Position numbers and translations under genes: made by a program. Of a stretch of DNA of 64,000 nt, positions 9,531 through 17,185 are shown piece by piece (position 1 is the stretch's first letter; each line of letters begins with the position of its first letter). The stretch spans positions 1,860,001 through 1,924,000 of the forward strand of contig NZ_CP136995.1 in the NCBI RefSeq assembly GCF_033110285.1. The letters are read 5' to 3'. This DNA comes from Ottowia sp. SB7-C50. GTDB taxonomy: Bacteria; Pseudomonadota; Gammaproteobacteria; Burkholderiales; Burkholderiaceae_C. The notes below the pieces were generated by a model that had not been told where the DNA came from, made no database searches, and saw nothing but the letters and a program-made list of their open reading frames with translations.

Positions 9531-9911
9531 TCAGATGGTCTGCGTCGCGCGGTCGCTTCGCAGCGCCGAGCCCAGAATCTGCTCGATGCGCTGCTTCAGC
9601 TGTTCGGACTTTTCGTCCTTGGGAAAGCGGATGCCCACGCCCTGCGTGCGGTTGCCGGTCGACCGCGCCGGCGTGATCCACGCCACCTTGCCCGCCACCG
9701 GGTAGCGCTGCGGGTCGTCCGGCAGCGTGATCAGCACGTACATGTCGTCGCCCAGCTGGTAGTCGCGCGTCGTTGGGATGAACATGCCGCCCTCGGCAAA
9801 CATGGGGATGTAGGCCGCGTACAGCGCCGCGCGTTCCTTGATCGCCAGCTGGATGACGCTGGGGCGCGGCGTGGCGGCGGAGCCGGTCAGGGGCGTGGGG
9901 CTGGTGGACAT
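9531..9911 (-). CDS. pilZ: Type IV pilus assembly protein PilZ
   Basis: A 126-aa single-domain PilZ protein. Recognisable stretches are AAYIPMFAEGGMFIPT, LGDDMYVLITLPDD, VAGKVAWITP and QGVGIRF. The RxxxR part of the c-di-GMP motif is absent, as in the original PilZ, which binds PilB and FimX rather than the nucleotide. It is needed for type IV pilus assembly. Position between holB and tatD supports this assignment over a generic PilZ receptor. MSTSPTP at 9911 is the preferred start; an ATG four codons upstream is possible. Confidence 0.88.
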   Translation of the reverse strand: MSTSPTPLTGSAATPRPSVIQLAIKERAALYAAYIPMFAEGGMFIPTTRDYQLGDDMYVLITLPDDPQRYPVAGKVAWITPARSTGNRTQGVGIRFPKDEKSEQLKQRIEQILGSALRSDRATQTI

Positions 9912-9939
9912 GGCGGGGCGCAAAGTCGATGCGAGGGGT

Positions 9940-10942
9940 TCAGCGGCGTGAGTTTAGGGCCTGGCGGGCGGCGCTGACCAGCGCTTCCGTCGCCAGGCCG
10001 TCGTTCAGCGGGTGGTCGGCCGTGCGCGCCGATTGGGCCAGTTGCTGCCACCAGCGCGCCAGCGCCGGCAGCGACAGCGGGCCTTGCGGCAGGTCGGCCG
10101 CGTCAAAAAAAGCGCGGCGCGGCCCCCACGCGCAGCGCCATCAGGTCGTGGCACAGCTTCTGCAGCCGCGCCACCGCTTCGGGCCGTGGCACGTCGGCCA
10201 GCGCCGTGACGTCGCCTTTGGCCAGCGCGCGCGGCAGCAAGGACCAGCGGCGCGCGCTGTCCTTGGCCTGGGCCAGGGCCAGCGCCTCGGCCGGCCGGCC
10301 GCCGGCGGCGCGCAGCAGGGCGGCGCCCTCCTCGCCCGCCACGCCTTGCGCGCCCAGCCAGGCCAGGGCTTCCGCCGTGTCGGGCCAGTCCAGCGTGTGC
10401 GTCTGGCAACGGCTTCGAATGGTGGGCAGCAGCTGGTGCTCGGCGTCGGTCGCCAGGGCAAAGCGCACGTCGCCGGGCGGCTCTTCCAGCGTCTTGAGCA
10501 ACGCGTTGGCGGTCACCGCGTTCATGCGCTCGGCCGGATAGACCAGCACCACCTTGCCGCGCCCGCGGCCGCTGGTGCGCTGGGCAAATTCGATCACGTC
10601 GCGCATGGCATCGACGCGAATGTCCTTGCTGGGCTTGCGCTTCTTGTCGTCGATGTCGGCCTGCGCCTTTTCGGGCAGCGGCCAGCCCAGCGCGATCATG
10701 TCGGCTTCGGGCATCAGCACGGCCAGGTCGGCGTGCGTGTGCACGTCGATGCCGTGGCAGCTGGCGCACTGGCCGCAGGCGCCCTGCGGCGTGGGCTGGT
10801 CACACAGCCAGGCGCGGGCCAGGCCCAGCGCCAGCTCGAACTGGCCCAGCCCCGACGGCCCCTGCAGCAGCCAGGCGTGGCCACGGCGCGCCAGCAGGGC
10901 TTGCAGCTGGCGGGCGATCCACGGCGCCGTCACGACAGCCAC
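9940..10942 (-). CDS. holB: DNA polymerase III subunit delta' (frameshifted near 3' end)
   Basis: Clamp-loader subunit. It has a degenerate P-loop GPSGLGQ, four zinc-binding Cys in [16 protein letters not shown], and the SRC motif in IRSRCQTH. As written, the frame stops at 10103 after 279 aa because of seven T (leftward; A at 10105-10111) followed by TGA. Dropping one T continues naturally as [20 protein letters not shown] and ends at 9940 with 333 aa, a normal length. Sequencing error is likeliest; a programmed +1 shift resembling the prfB site is a remote alternative. The gene overlaps the end of tmk by 13 nt and precedes pilZ. Confidence 0.88.
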
Positions 10943-11589
10943 CCCCTGCCCTGCACCGCTGCCCGCACGTCGGCACCCACGGCCTCGCGCGGCTGGTCGG
11001 CGTTGATGCGGGCAAAGCGCGCGGGCGACTCGGCGGCGCGGCGTGCGTAGCCGGCGCGCACGGCGTCAAAAAAGGCGGCCGGCTGCGCTTCGAACTTGTC
11101 GGGCACGCGCGCGCCGCTCAGCCGCCGTGCGGCGACGTCGGGCGGCAGGTCGAACCAGATCGTCAGGTCGGGCTGGACCAGCGGATTTTCAGTCAAATCG
11201 GGCGCCAGCCCTTTCTGGTTCTGCGCAAGATGCTCTAAAATAGATAGCGATTGCCAGTCGAAGCCGCGCCCGCCGCCCTGGTAGGCAAAGGTGGCATCGG
11301 TAAAACGGTCGCACAGCACCACGTCGCCGCGCGCCAGGGCGGGCGCGATGATCTGCGCCAGGTGGTCGCGTCGGGCAGCGAACATCAGCAGCGCCTCGGT
11401 CAGTGCGTCCATCGGCTCGTGCAGCACCAGCGCGCGGATTTTTTCGGCCAGCGGCGTGCCGCCCGGCTCGCGCGTTCGCACCACGGTGCGGTCGGCGCGC
11501 ACAAAGGCGTCGGCCAGCGCGTCGATGTGGGTCGACTTGCCCGCACCGTCGATGCCCTCGAAGCTGATGAACAGGCCGGGTACGGTCAT
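10930..11589 (-). CDS. tmk: Thymidylate kinase
   Basis: A 219-aa dTMP kinase making dTDP. P-loop [11 protein letters not shown] lies at residues 10-20, the DR(Y/F) dTMP-binding motif is [11 protein letters not shown], and the lid/substrate motif is [18 protein letters not shown]. Length is standard. It overlaps holB by 13 nt, placing nucleotide supply and clamp loader in one transcript. The stretch [14 protein letters not shown] is encoded by an AT-richer patch that faintly resembles repeat A, but it is a normal part of the fold. Confidence 0.95.
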   Translation of the reverse strand: MTVPGLFISFEGIDGAGKSTHIDALADAFVRADRTVVRTREPGGTPLAEKIRALVLHEPMDALTEALLMFAARRDHLAQIIAPALARGDVVLCDRFTDATFAYQGGGRGFDWQSLSILEHLAQNQKGLAPDLTENPLVQPDLTIWFDLPPDVAARRLSGARVPDKFEAQPAAFFDAVRAGYARRAAESPARFARINADQPREAVGADVRAAVQGRGWLS

Positions 11590-11650
11590 GCGGCCATGCC
11601 TGAGAAGAACGTGAACACCAGAAACGCCGCGCGCGCATCTGCGCCGCGGG

Positions 11651-11711
11651 CTGGCGTTGTCCCCCCTCGCGCAGCAGAGGGGGGAAGGCGCGTCAGCGAC
11701 TCAGGGGGGTG
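11651..11711. repeat. Family E palindromic repeat
   Basis: CCCCCCTC and GAGGGGGGAAGG flank a short centre, followed by GGCGCGTCAGCGACTCAGG. It fills the gap between mltG and tmk. A second copy is at 41481-41535. Confidence 0.7.
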
Positions 11712-11713
11712 TT

Positions 11714-12709
11714 TCACTGCCCTCCCCGCTGGTATTTGTTGACAGCGCGGTTGTGCTCGCCCAGCGATTCGCTGAAGTGGCTGCTGCCGTCGCCGCGCGC
11801 CACGAAGTACAGCGCCTTGGTCTGTGCCGGCTGCACCGCCGCCAGCAGCGAGGCCTTGCCCGGCATGGCGATGGGCGTGGGCGGCAGGCCGGCGCGGGTG
11901 TAGGTGTTCCAGGGCGTGTCGGCCTGCAGGTGGCTGCGGCGCAGGTTGCCGTCGAAGGCGTCGCCCAGGCCATAGATCACCGTCGGGTCGGTCTGCAGCC
12001 GCATGCCGATGCGCAGGCGGTTGACGAACACGCCGGCCACGTGGGTGCGGTCGCCGGCCTGCCCGGTTTCCTTTTCGACGATGCTGGCCAGGATCAGCGC
12101 TTCGTCGGCGCTTTTCAGCGGCAGGCCGGGCGCGCGCGCATCCCACGCGGCCTGCAGGCGTTTTTCCATCAGCTGCATCGACTGGCGCAGCACGTCCAGG
12201 TCGCTGGCGTTCTTGAAGTAGTGGTAGGTGTCGGGGAAGAAGCGCCCCTCGGCCGCCACACCGGGCTTGCCCAGTGCCTTCATGATGTCGGCCGGCGCCA
12301 TGGCCTGCGTTTCGTGGCGCAGGTGCTCGGCCTTGGCCAGCGCTTCGCGGAACTGCTTGAAAGTCCAGCCTTCGACCAGCGTCACCGCCAGCGCGATGCG
12401 GTCGCCGCGCACCATTTTTGACAGCAGGTCGGCCGGCGTCATGCCCTGCGTCACGGCGTAATCGCCCGGCTTGATGGTCTGATCGCGCCCCGCCAGGCGG
12501 AAGTACCAGCCGAGCAGATCGGGCTGCGTGCGCACGCCGCCTTCGACCGCCTTGAGCGCGGCGGTGCGGGTCGACGCGCCCTGCGGCACGGTGATTTCCA
12601 CCCGTTCGGCGGTCAGCGGCAGCGGCTGCGTGGTCCACCACCAGGCCCAGCCGCCGGCCGCCAGGGCCAGCGCCAGCAGCAAAGCCAGCAATTTGATAAG
12701 GGTTCGCAC
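11714..12709 (-). CDS. mltG: Endolytic murein transglycosylase MltG (YceG)
   Basis: About 331 aa. One membrane segment (residues 3-24, LIKLLALLLALALAAGG) anchors the periplasmic YceG domain. The catalytic Glu lies in SIVEKETG, followed by VNRLRIGMRLQTDPTVIYG and the C-terminal LYFVARGDGSSHF. MltG cuts nascent glycan strands and sets their length. The start GTG at 12709 puts the membrane segment at the N-terminus. ATG 12757 is also open, but it would overlap the divergent ygfZ start. It heads the leftward mltG-tmk-holB-pilZ-tatD cluster, with repeat E between mltG and tmk. Confidence 0.9.
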   Translation of the reverse strand: MRTLIKLLALLLALALAAGGWAWWWTTQPLPLTAERVEITVPQGASTRTAALKAVEGGVRTQPDLLGWYFRLAGRDQTIKPGDYAVTQGMTPADLLSKMVRGDRIALAVTLVEGWTFKQFREALAKAEHLRHETQAMAPADIMKALGKPGVAAEGRFFPDTYHYFKNASDLDVLRQSMQLMEKRLQAAWDARAPGLPLKSADEALILASIVEKETGQAGDRTHVAGVFVNRLRIGMRLQTDPTVIYGLGDAFDGNLRRSHLQADTPWNTYTRAGLPPTPIAMPGKASLLAAVQPAQTKALYFVARGDGSSHFSESLGEHNRAVNKYQRGGQ

Positions 12710-12755
12710 AGGGTACAAAGCGTCCAGAAATCGAGCCGGCCATGATAATTCAGCC

Positions 12756-13700
12756 ATGTCCCATGCCGTACCCCCCGTTTCGACCGCCGCCGCCCTGAAC
12801 GGCGTCGCCCCCGTGCCCCAGCTGGGCGTGATCCGCGCCCAGGGCGAAGACGCCGCCTCGTTCCTGCAAGGCCAGCTGACGCAGGACGTGGTGCTGATGA
12901 AACCCGGCGAGGCGCGCCTGGCCGCCTTCTGCAACGCCAAGGGCCGCATGCTGGCCAGCTTTCAGGTGCTGAAGGTGAACCGCGACGAACTGCTGCTGGT
13001 CACCAGCGCCGACCGGCTGGCCGCTACGCAAAAACGCCTGTCGATGTTTGTGCTGCGCGCCAAGTGCAAGTTGAGCGACGCCACGACCGAGGTGGCGCTG
13101 GCTGGCCTGCTCGGCGATGCTGCGGTTTCGATAGCTGCCGGCGCTTTGCCATCCAGCGCTGGCGGTCCATTTGACCATCCGTTCACCATCGCCCTGCCGC
13201 CCGCCGATGGCACGCCGCGCGCCCTGTGGCTGGCGCCCGCCGGCACGCCGCTGCCGCCCGGCGCCACGGCCTCCGAAGCCGACTGGCTGCTGGCCGAAGT
13301 GCGCGCCGGCGTGGCCCGCATCACGCAGCCGGTGGTCGAGGCCTTTGTGCTGCAGATGCTGAACTACGAAAGCGTGGACGGCGTGAACTTCAAGAAGGGC
13401 TGCTACCCCGGCCAGGAAGTGGTCGCGCGCAGCCAGTTTCGCGGCGCCATCAAGCGGCGCGCGTTCGTCGGCCAGGTGGCGGGCGAAGCGCTGGCGGGGC
13501 AAGAAGTGTTCGACGCCGCCACGCCCGATCAGCCCGTGGGCCTGATCGCGCAGGCCGCGACCGTGCCAGCAGGCACGGCGGTCATCGCTTCGCTGCAGTT
13601 GTCGGTGGTGGCGCCGACCGCCCGACTGGTGGTCGGTGCACCCGATGGGCCCGCGCTGGCCGACGTGCACGTGCCCTACCCGCTGCTGGCCGACGTGTAG
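12756..13700 (+). CDS. ygfZ: Folate-binding protein YgfZ (tRNA/Fe-S maintenance)
   Basis: A 314-aa GcvT-like protein that helps maintain [4Fe-4S] enzymes such as MiaB. The diagnostic motif KKGCYPGQEVVAR lies near residues 213-225 with the functional Cys. FLQGQLTQDV near residue 38 and FCNAKGRMLASF near residue 68 match the tetrahydrofolate-binding domain. Residues about 123-137 (SIAAGALPSSAGG) are encoded by an in-frame family A repeat. The ATG at 12756 abuts the possible upstream start of mltG, so the two promoters must interleave. Confidence 0.92.
   Translation: MSHAVPPVSTAAALNGVAPVPQLGVIRAQGEDAASFLQGQLTQDVVLMKPGEARLAAFCNAKGRMLASFQVLKVNRDELLLVTSADRLAATQKRLSMFVLRAKCKLSDATTEVALAGLLGDAAVSIAAGALPSSAGGPFDHPFTIALPPADGTPRALWLAPAGTPLPPGATASEADWLLAEVRAGVARITQPVVEAFVLQMLNYESVDGVNFKKGCYPGQEVVARSQFRGAIKRRAFVGQVAGEALAGQEVFDAATPDQPVGLIAQAATVPAGTAVIASLQLSVVAPTARLVVGAPDGPALADVHVPYPLLADV
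13126..13165 (+). repeat. Family A repeat inside ygfZ
   Basis: The head TTTCGATAGCTGCC is followed by a stem of CCGGCGCT pairing with AGCGCTGG across a 9-nt loop. It is read in frame as part of YgfZ. Confidence 0.7.
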
Positions 13701-13707
13701 CGCCCAA

Positions 13708-13732
13708 GAAAAAGCCACCCGTTGAGGGTGGC
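13708..13732 (-). terminator. Second intrinsic terminator downstream of porin
   Basis: GCCACCC (13714-13720) and GGGTGGC (13726-13732) form a 7-bp stem with a 5-nt loop. Reading leftward it is followed by a run of T (complement of 13709-13713). It could also weakly serve ygfZ. Confidence 0.6.
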
Positions 13733-13747
13733 TGTGAAGAACCTTGG

Positions 13748-13773
13748 AAAAAAACGGCCGCGCGGGACGGCCG
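13748..13773 (-). terminator. Intrinsic terminator of the porin gene
   Basis: CGGCCG (13755-13760) pairs with CGGCCG (13768-13773). Reading leftward, seven T follow (complement of 13748-13754). It lies directly after the porin stop. Confidence 0.75.
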
Positions 13774-13779
13774 CGGCGA

Positions 13780-14743
13780 TCAGAACTTGTGCATGATGCC
13801 GACGCCGTAGGTGTAGCTGTACGTGTAGCCGTAGCCGTTGTTGGTGCGGCGCACGTAGTCGGCGTAGATGGAGGTGCGCTTGGACAGGTTGTAGCCGCCG
13901 AACAGTTCGGTGGCGTTGACCTTGGCGGCGGTGTTGCGCGCGTATTGCAGGCCCGCGTAGAACGCGCCGAACGGTGCCATCACGCCGGTGTGCCAGCCCT
14001 TGCCGCGCGCCACGCTTTCGCTGACGACGTAACCGGCCTGCACCTTGGCCACGCCAAAGTCGTACGAGCCGGCCAGCGCCTGCGCCGTGCGGTTGGCCGC
14101 GGTGCGCTTGGTTTCAGCGACGTAGCCGACCGACATCGGGCCGTTTTCGTAATTGACGCGGAACTGCATGCTGGACTTGCCCACGCCGGCGGTGACGTTG
14201 TCAGCCGAGAACACGTACGCCACGCCAGCCTCGAGGCCGCCCATGTTGGGCGTGACGTACTGCAGCACGCTGTTGCGGCGCGAAGAGCCGTACCAGGTCA
14301 CCGGGCTGACACCCGCGTTGTCCATGGCCGACGACTGCGAGATGCCGTTGAAGTCGTAGCGGGCGTGGCCCTGGGTGCCGAACGAAGATGTGCGGCCCAG
14401 GCGCGTCGAGCCGAAGTTGCCCGACAGACCCACCCACGCCTCGCGGCCCCAGAAAGTGCCGGCTACCGAGCCGTCGTCGCCGGTGATGCCACCGCTTTCA
14501 AAGTTGAAGTTGGCCTTCAGGCCGTTGCCCAGGTCTTCGGTGCCGCGCACGCCGATGCGCGTGGGCGTATGGAAGCTCTGGCTGGCCGTCGGGCTGCCCG
14601 GCTTGCCGTTGTCGAGGCCGAGGCCGTTCACGGACGACTTGCCCAGACCAAAGTCAACCACGCCATACATGGTGACCGACGATTGCGCCATGACGGCGCC
14701 AGACACCAGCAGCGCAGCACCGGCCAGAAGGGTTTTTTTTCAT
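13780..14743 (-). CDS. Gram-negative porin (Omp32/OmpC type), frameshifted after the start codon
   Basis: About 320 aa after correction. A signal peptide MKKTLLAGAALLVSGAVMAQ is followed by the porin opening SSVTMYGVVDFGLG, repeated beta strands and the terminal Phe (GIMHKF) needed for BAM assembly. It forms an anion- or cation-selective trimer in the outer membrane. ATG 14743 is followed by eight A (complement of 14733-14740), which shifts the frame; seven A gives the expected signal peptide. Without correction only a start at 14706 (MSGAVMAQ) remains and no signal. GGAGA precedes the ATG. Two terminators follow. It is somewhat shorter than the usual 330-390 aa. Confidence 0.9.
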
Positions 14744-14838
14744 GGAAATGTCTCCGAAGTGTGTGTTGGACGCGTCGGTCCGGGCGATCACCGTCACAGA
14801 TGCTTGCACCGAGCCTCCCCGAGAGCACGAATTGTCAC

Positions 14839-14897
14839 AGCGCTGTAGGAAAACAGCGCTTCTTCTGCCGGCGCCGGTCTCAAATTGTTGCAAATTG
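14839..14897 (-). promoter_or_regulatory. Possible regulatory sites in the porin leader
   Basis: AGCGCTG (14839-14845) and CAGCGCT (14854-14860) form an inverted repeat with an 8-nt centre about 100 bp upstream of the porin ATG. Further upstream, CAAATTG occurs twice with 10-bp period (14881-14897). Direct repeats at one-turn spacing are typical of OmpR-type regulators. No clear -35/-10 pair was identified. Confidence 0.35.
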
Positions 14898-14959
14898 TCG
14901 ACATGGGGCGACGTCGCCGCACACCATGGCCGCGGCTCGGCCGGGTCACGGCCGAGGCC

Positions 14960-15829
14960 TCAGTCCAGCGTCCGCGCCATGCCGATGTGGGGGATGCCCA
15001 CTTCGTCGTACGGCTCACCATACGGCGCGTAGCCCAGTCGCTGATAAAAGCCCTGGGCGCTGCGCTGGGCGCCCAGCACCACGCGCCGGTCGCCGCGGGC
15101 GCGGGCGGCCTGCTCCAGCGCCTGCACCACCTGCCGGCCCACGCCGGAGCCGCGCAGCGTGCGGTCAACCGCCATGCGGCCGATGCGCGCCGTGCCGCTG
15201 GTGGCGTCGCCTTCGCGCAGCAGGCGGCCGGTGGCCACCGGCATGCCGAGCAGGTTGGTGACGAGGGCGTGCACGGCGGTCTGGTCGGCTTCGTCCCATT
15301 CGTCTTCACGGGCGATGCCCTGCTCTTCGACAAACACCGCCGTGCGCACGGCCGACGCGCCGTCGCGCAGCGTGGCCCAGTCGCCGTTCTGCACGCGGGT
15401 GACGGGCTGGCCGGCCTCGAAGGCCTCGATCAGCGCGCGCAGCGGCGCCGGCACCGGGCGGCTGGTCTGCGTGGCCGGGTCGGCGTAGACGTAGACCAGT
15501 TCGCCCGCCGTCAGCAGCTGTTCGCCCCGGAAGATGGCGCCGACGAAGGTCATGGACGAGTTGCCGATGCGGTCGCAGCGCAGCGCCACGTCCAGCCGGT
15601 CGTCCATCAGCGCCGAGGCGTTGAACTCCACCGCCGTCTTGCGCAGGAAGACATCGCCCTGCAGCCGCTGCATGGCCGCCTCGTAGGGCATGGCCAGCGC
15701 GCGCCAGTAGTCGGCGACGGCGCAGTCGAAGTACATCAGGTAGTGCGGGTTGAAGACGATCTTTTGCATGTCCACCTCGGCCCAGCGCACGCGCAGGTGA
15801 TGGTGGTGGCGGAAGTCGGTGGGTTTCAT
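14960..15829 (-). CDS. Fusion of YbgC-type acyl-CoA thioesterase and GNAT acetyltransferase
   Basis: 289 aa. Residues 8-135 are a 4HBT hotdog domain: VRWAEVDMQKIVFNPHYLMY carries the catalytic Asp, and EFNASALMDDRLDV and GELVYVYADP follow. Residues about 145-289 are a GNAT domain resembling ElaA: FVEEQGIAREDEWDEAD, and the acetyl-CoA loop RGSGVGRQVV. The two halves are joined without a stop. Each family normally stands alone. The hotdog part should hydrolyse short or aromatic acyl-CoA, and the GNAT part should acetylate an unknown acceptor. It is divergent from nothing and lies downstream of the family B repeat; 217 bp separates it from the porin start. Confidence 0.88.
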   Translation of the reverse strand: MKPTDFRHHHHLRVRWAEVDMQKIVFNPHYLMYFDCAVADYWRALAMPYEAAMQRLQGDVFLRKTAVEFNASALMDDRLDVALRCDRIGNSSMTFVGAIFRGEQLLTAGELVYVYADPATQTSRPVPAPLRALIEAFEAGQPVTRVQNGDWATLRDGASAVRTAVFVEEQGIAREDEWDEADQTAVHALVTNLLGMPVATGRLLREGDATSGTARIGRMAVDRTLRGSGVGRQVVQALEQAARARGDRRVVLGAQRSAQGFYQRLGYAPYGEPYDEVGIPHIGMARTLD

Positions 15830-15891
15830 GGGGCGGCGTTGAAATCAAAAATGTCTGGTGTGAGTTGGATCTCGAGAAAGACCGAATACCT

Positions 15892-16013
15892 GACGCAGAG
15901 GACGCAAAGGATTCGCAGAGGACGCAAAAAAACAGCCAAAAAAATTTTAAGATTTCTTCTGCGTCCTCTGCGGAATCTCTGCGTCCTCTGCGTCCGGCTG
16001 TTTTTGTCTTTTA
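15892..16013. repeat. Family B 120-bp palindromic repeat, copy 1
   Basis: The left arm is built of GACGCAGAG and GGACGCAAAG units, the right arm of their complements, with an A/T-rich centre (AAAAAAATTTTAAG). The right end is GCGTCCGGCTGT. The left end lacks the matching ACAGCCGG. It lies in the gap upstream of the thioesterase-GNAT gene. Confidence 0.85.
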
Positions 16014-16023
16014 AGAAAATCGG

Positions 16024-16070
16024 GCGCTCGCGCTTGCTGGATAAGCGCACGCAGCTATCGTCATCATAGC
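16024..16070 (-). repeat. Family A dispersed repeat (intergenic)
   Basis: In reverse orientation, the head ACGATAGCTGCG is followed by GCGCTT pairing with AAGCGC. It sits immediately after the esterase stop codon and next to family B copy 1. Confidence 0.65.
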
Positions 16071-16072
16071 AA

Positions 16073-17047
16073 TCAGCCCGCCGGCGCCGGCAGCCCGAAG
16101 GCCTTGCGCAGCGCCGCCGCCGCGTCCTGGTGCAGCTGGCGCGCCTCGGCGATGGCGCGGCCCATGGTGATGAAGCCGTGGATGACGCCGCGGTAAATCT
16201 CCAGATCGACCGGCACGCCAGCGGCGCGCAGCTTGTCGGCGTATTGCACGCCCTCGTCCACCAGCGGATCGCACTCGGCCAGGCCCACCCAGGCGGGCGC
16301 GACGCCGTCGACGTCGGCGCTTTTCAGCGGCGCAAAGCGCCAGTCGCTGCGGTCCACCGCGTCGATGTAGTGGTGGAAGAACCAGTCGATCAGCACCTTG
16401 TCCAGCACCGGGCCGTGCTCGAACAGGGCGTGCGAATCGGTGTCCTGGTGGTCGGTGGTGCCGGGGTAGATGAGCAGTTGCAGCGCCAGCTTCAGCCCTT
16501 CGTCGCGCGCGTGCAGGGCGCTGACGGCGGCCAGCGTACCGCCGGCCGAGTCGCCGCCGACGGCGATGCGCGTGGTGTCCAGCCCCAGCGCGCGGCCGCC
16601 CTCGCCCGCCAGCCAGTGCAGCGCGTCCCAGGCGTCGTGCACGGCCGTGGGAAAGCGCCATTCCGGCGCCAGCCTGTAGTCCAGCGACAGCACGGCGGCG
16701 CCGCTCAGCTGGCTGATGGTGCGGCAGAAGATGTCGTGCGATTCGATGCTGCCAATGGTGAAGCCGCCGCCGTGCGTGTACAGCAGCACGGGCAGCCCGG
16801 CGTCGTGGCTGGGGGCGACCAGGCGCGCGGGCAGCCGGTGGCCGTCGCGCGCCGGAATGTGCAGGTCTTCGACGCGCGCCAGCGCCGGCTTGGGCACGTC
16901 CAGTACGCCGATGGACTTGGCGTGCAGGTCCTTGGCCTGCTGGGCCGACAGCGTGTGCAGGGGCGGGTGCGGCGCCTTGGCCATGCGCTCGACCAGCAGC
17001 CGCATGGCGGGCGTCAGGCGGGCGTGGATGTCGAAGGAATGTTTCAT
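16073..17047 (-). CDS. Alpha/beta hydrolase, hormone-sensitive lipase-like esterase
   Basis: A 324-aa cytoplasmic carboxylesterase of the HSL (family IV) group. The oxyanion-hole motif YTHGGGFTIG lies near residue 91, the nucleophile Ser in GGDSAGGTLA near residue 165, Asp in ECDPLVDEG near residue 262 and His in GVIHGFITM near residue 290. Substrates are usually short-chain esters. ATG 17047 gives the normal family N-terminus. A family A hairpin sits just upstream where a ribosome site would be expected, and no good Shine-Dalgarno is visible. Confidence 0.9.
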   Translation of the reverse strand: MKHSFDIHARLTPAMRLLVERMAKAPHPPLHTLSAQQAKDLHAKSIGVLDVPKPALARVEDLHIPARDGHRLPARLVAPSHDAGLPVLLYTHGGGFTIGSIESHDIFCRTISQLSGAAVLSLDYRLAPEWRFPTAVHDAWDALHWLAGEGGRALGLDTTRIAVGGDSAGGTLAAVSALHARDEGLKLALQLLIYPGTTDHQDTDSHALFEHGPVLDKVLIDWFFHHYIDAVDRSDWRFAPLKSADVDGVAPAWVGLAECDPLVDEGVQYADKLRAAGVPVDLEIYRGVIHGFITMGRAIAEARQLHQDAAAALRKAFGLPAPAG

Positions 17048-17055
17048 GAAAAACC

Positions 17056-17098
17056 GGCGCCAGCGCTTGTCTGTCAAGCGCTGGCAGCTATCAAAATG
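17056..17098 (-). repeat. Family A repeat with perfect 10-bp stem
   Basis: In reverse orientation: ATTTTGATAGCTG, then CCAGCGCTTG (17060-17069 as read on plus) pairing exactly with CAAGCGCTGG (17075-17084). This is the best-formed copy in the window and lies 9 bp upstream of the esterase start. Confidence 0.85.
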
Positions 17099-17185
17099 AG
17101 AGTTGGCTATGCAGCGGCGTCGGCCGACGCGTGCCAGCCACACCGCGCATGATGCCCGACGGCGCCGGCTGCCGTCAGCCCCGCA

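Noticed and set aside
11218..11252. A family A repeat inside tmk
   Set aside because: AAAATAGATAGCGATTGC resembles the head, but there is no stem, and the encoded residues are normal for thymidylate kinase.
15826..16050. Short frames translating the family B repeat (RTQRTQRFRRG-type peptides)
   Set aside because: They occur at every copy because the palindrome is open on both strands; no start signals are present.
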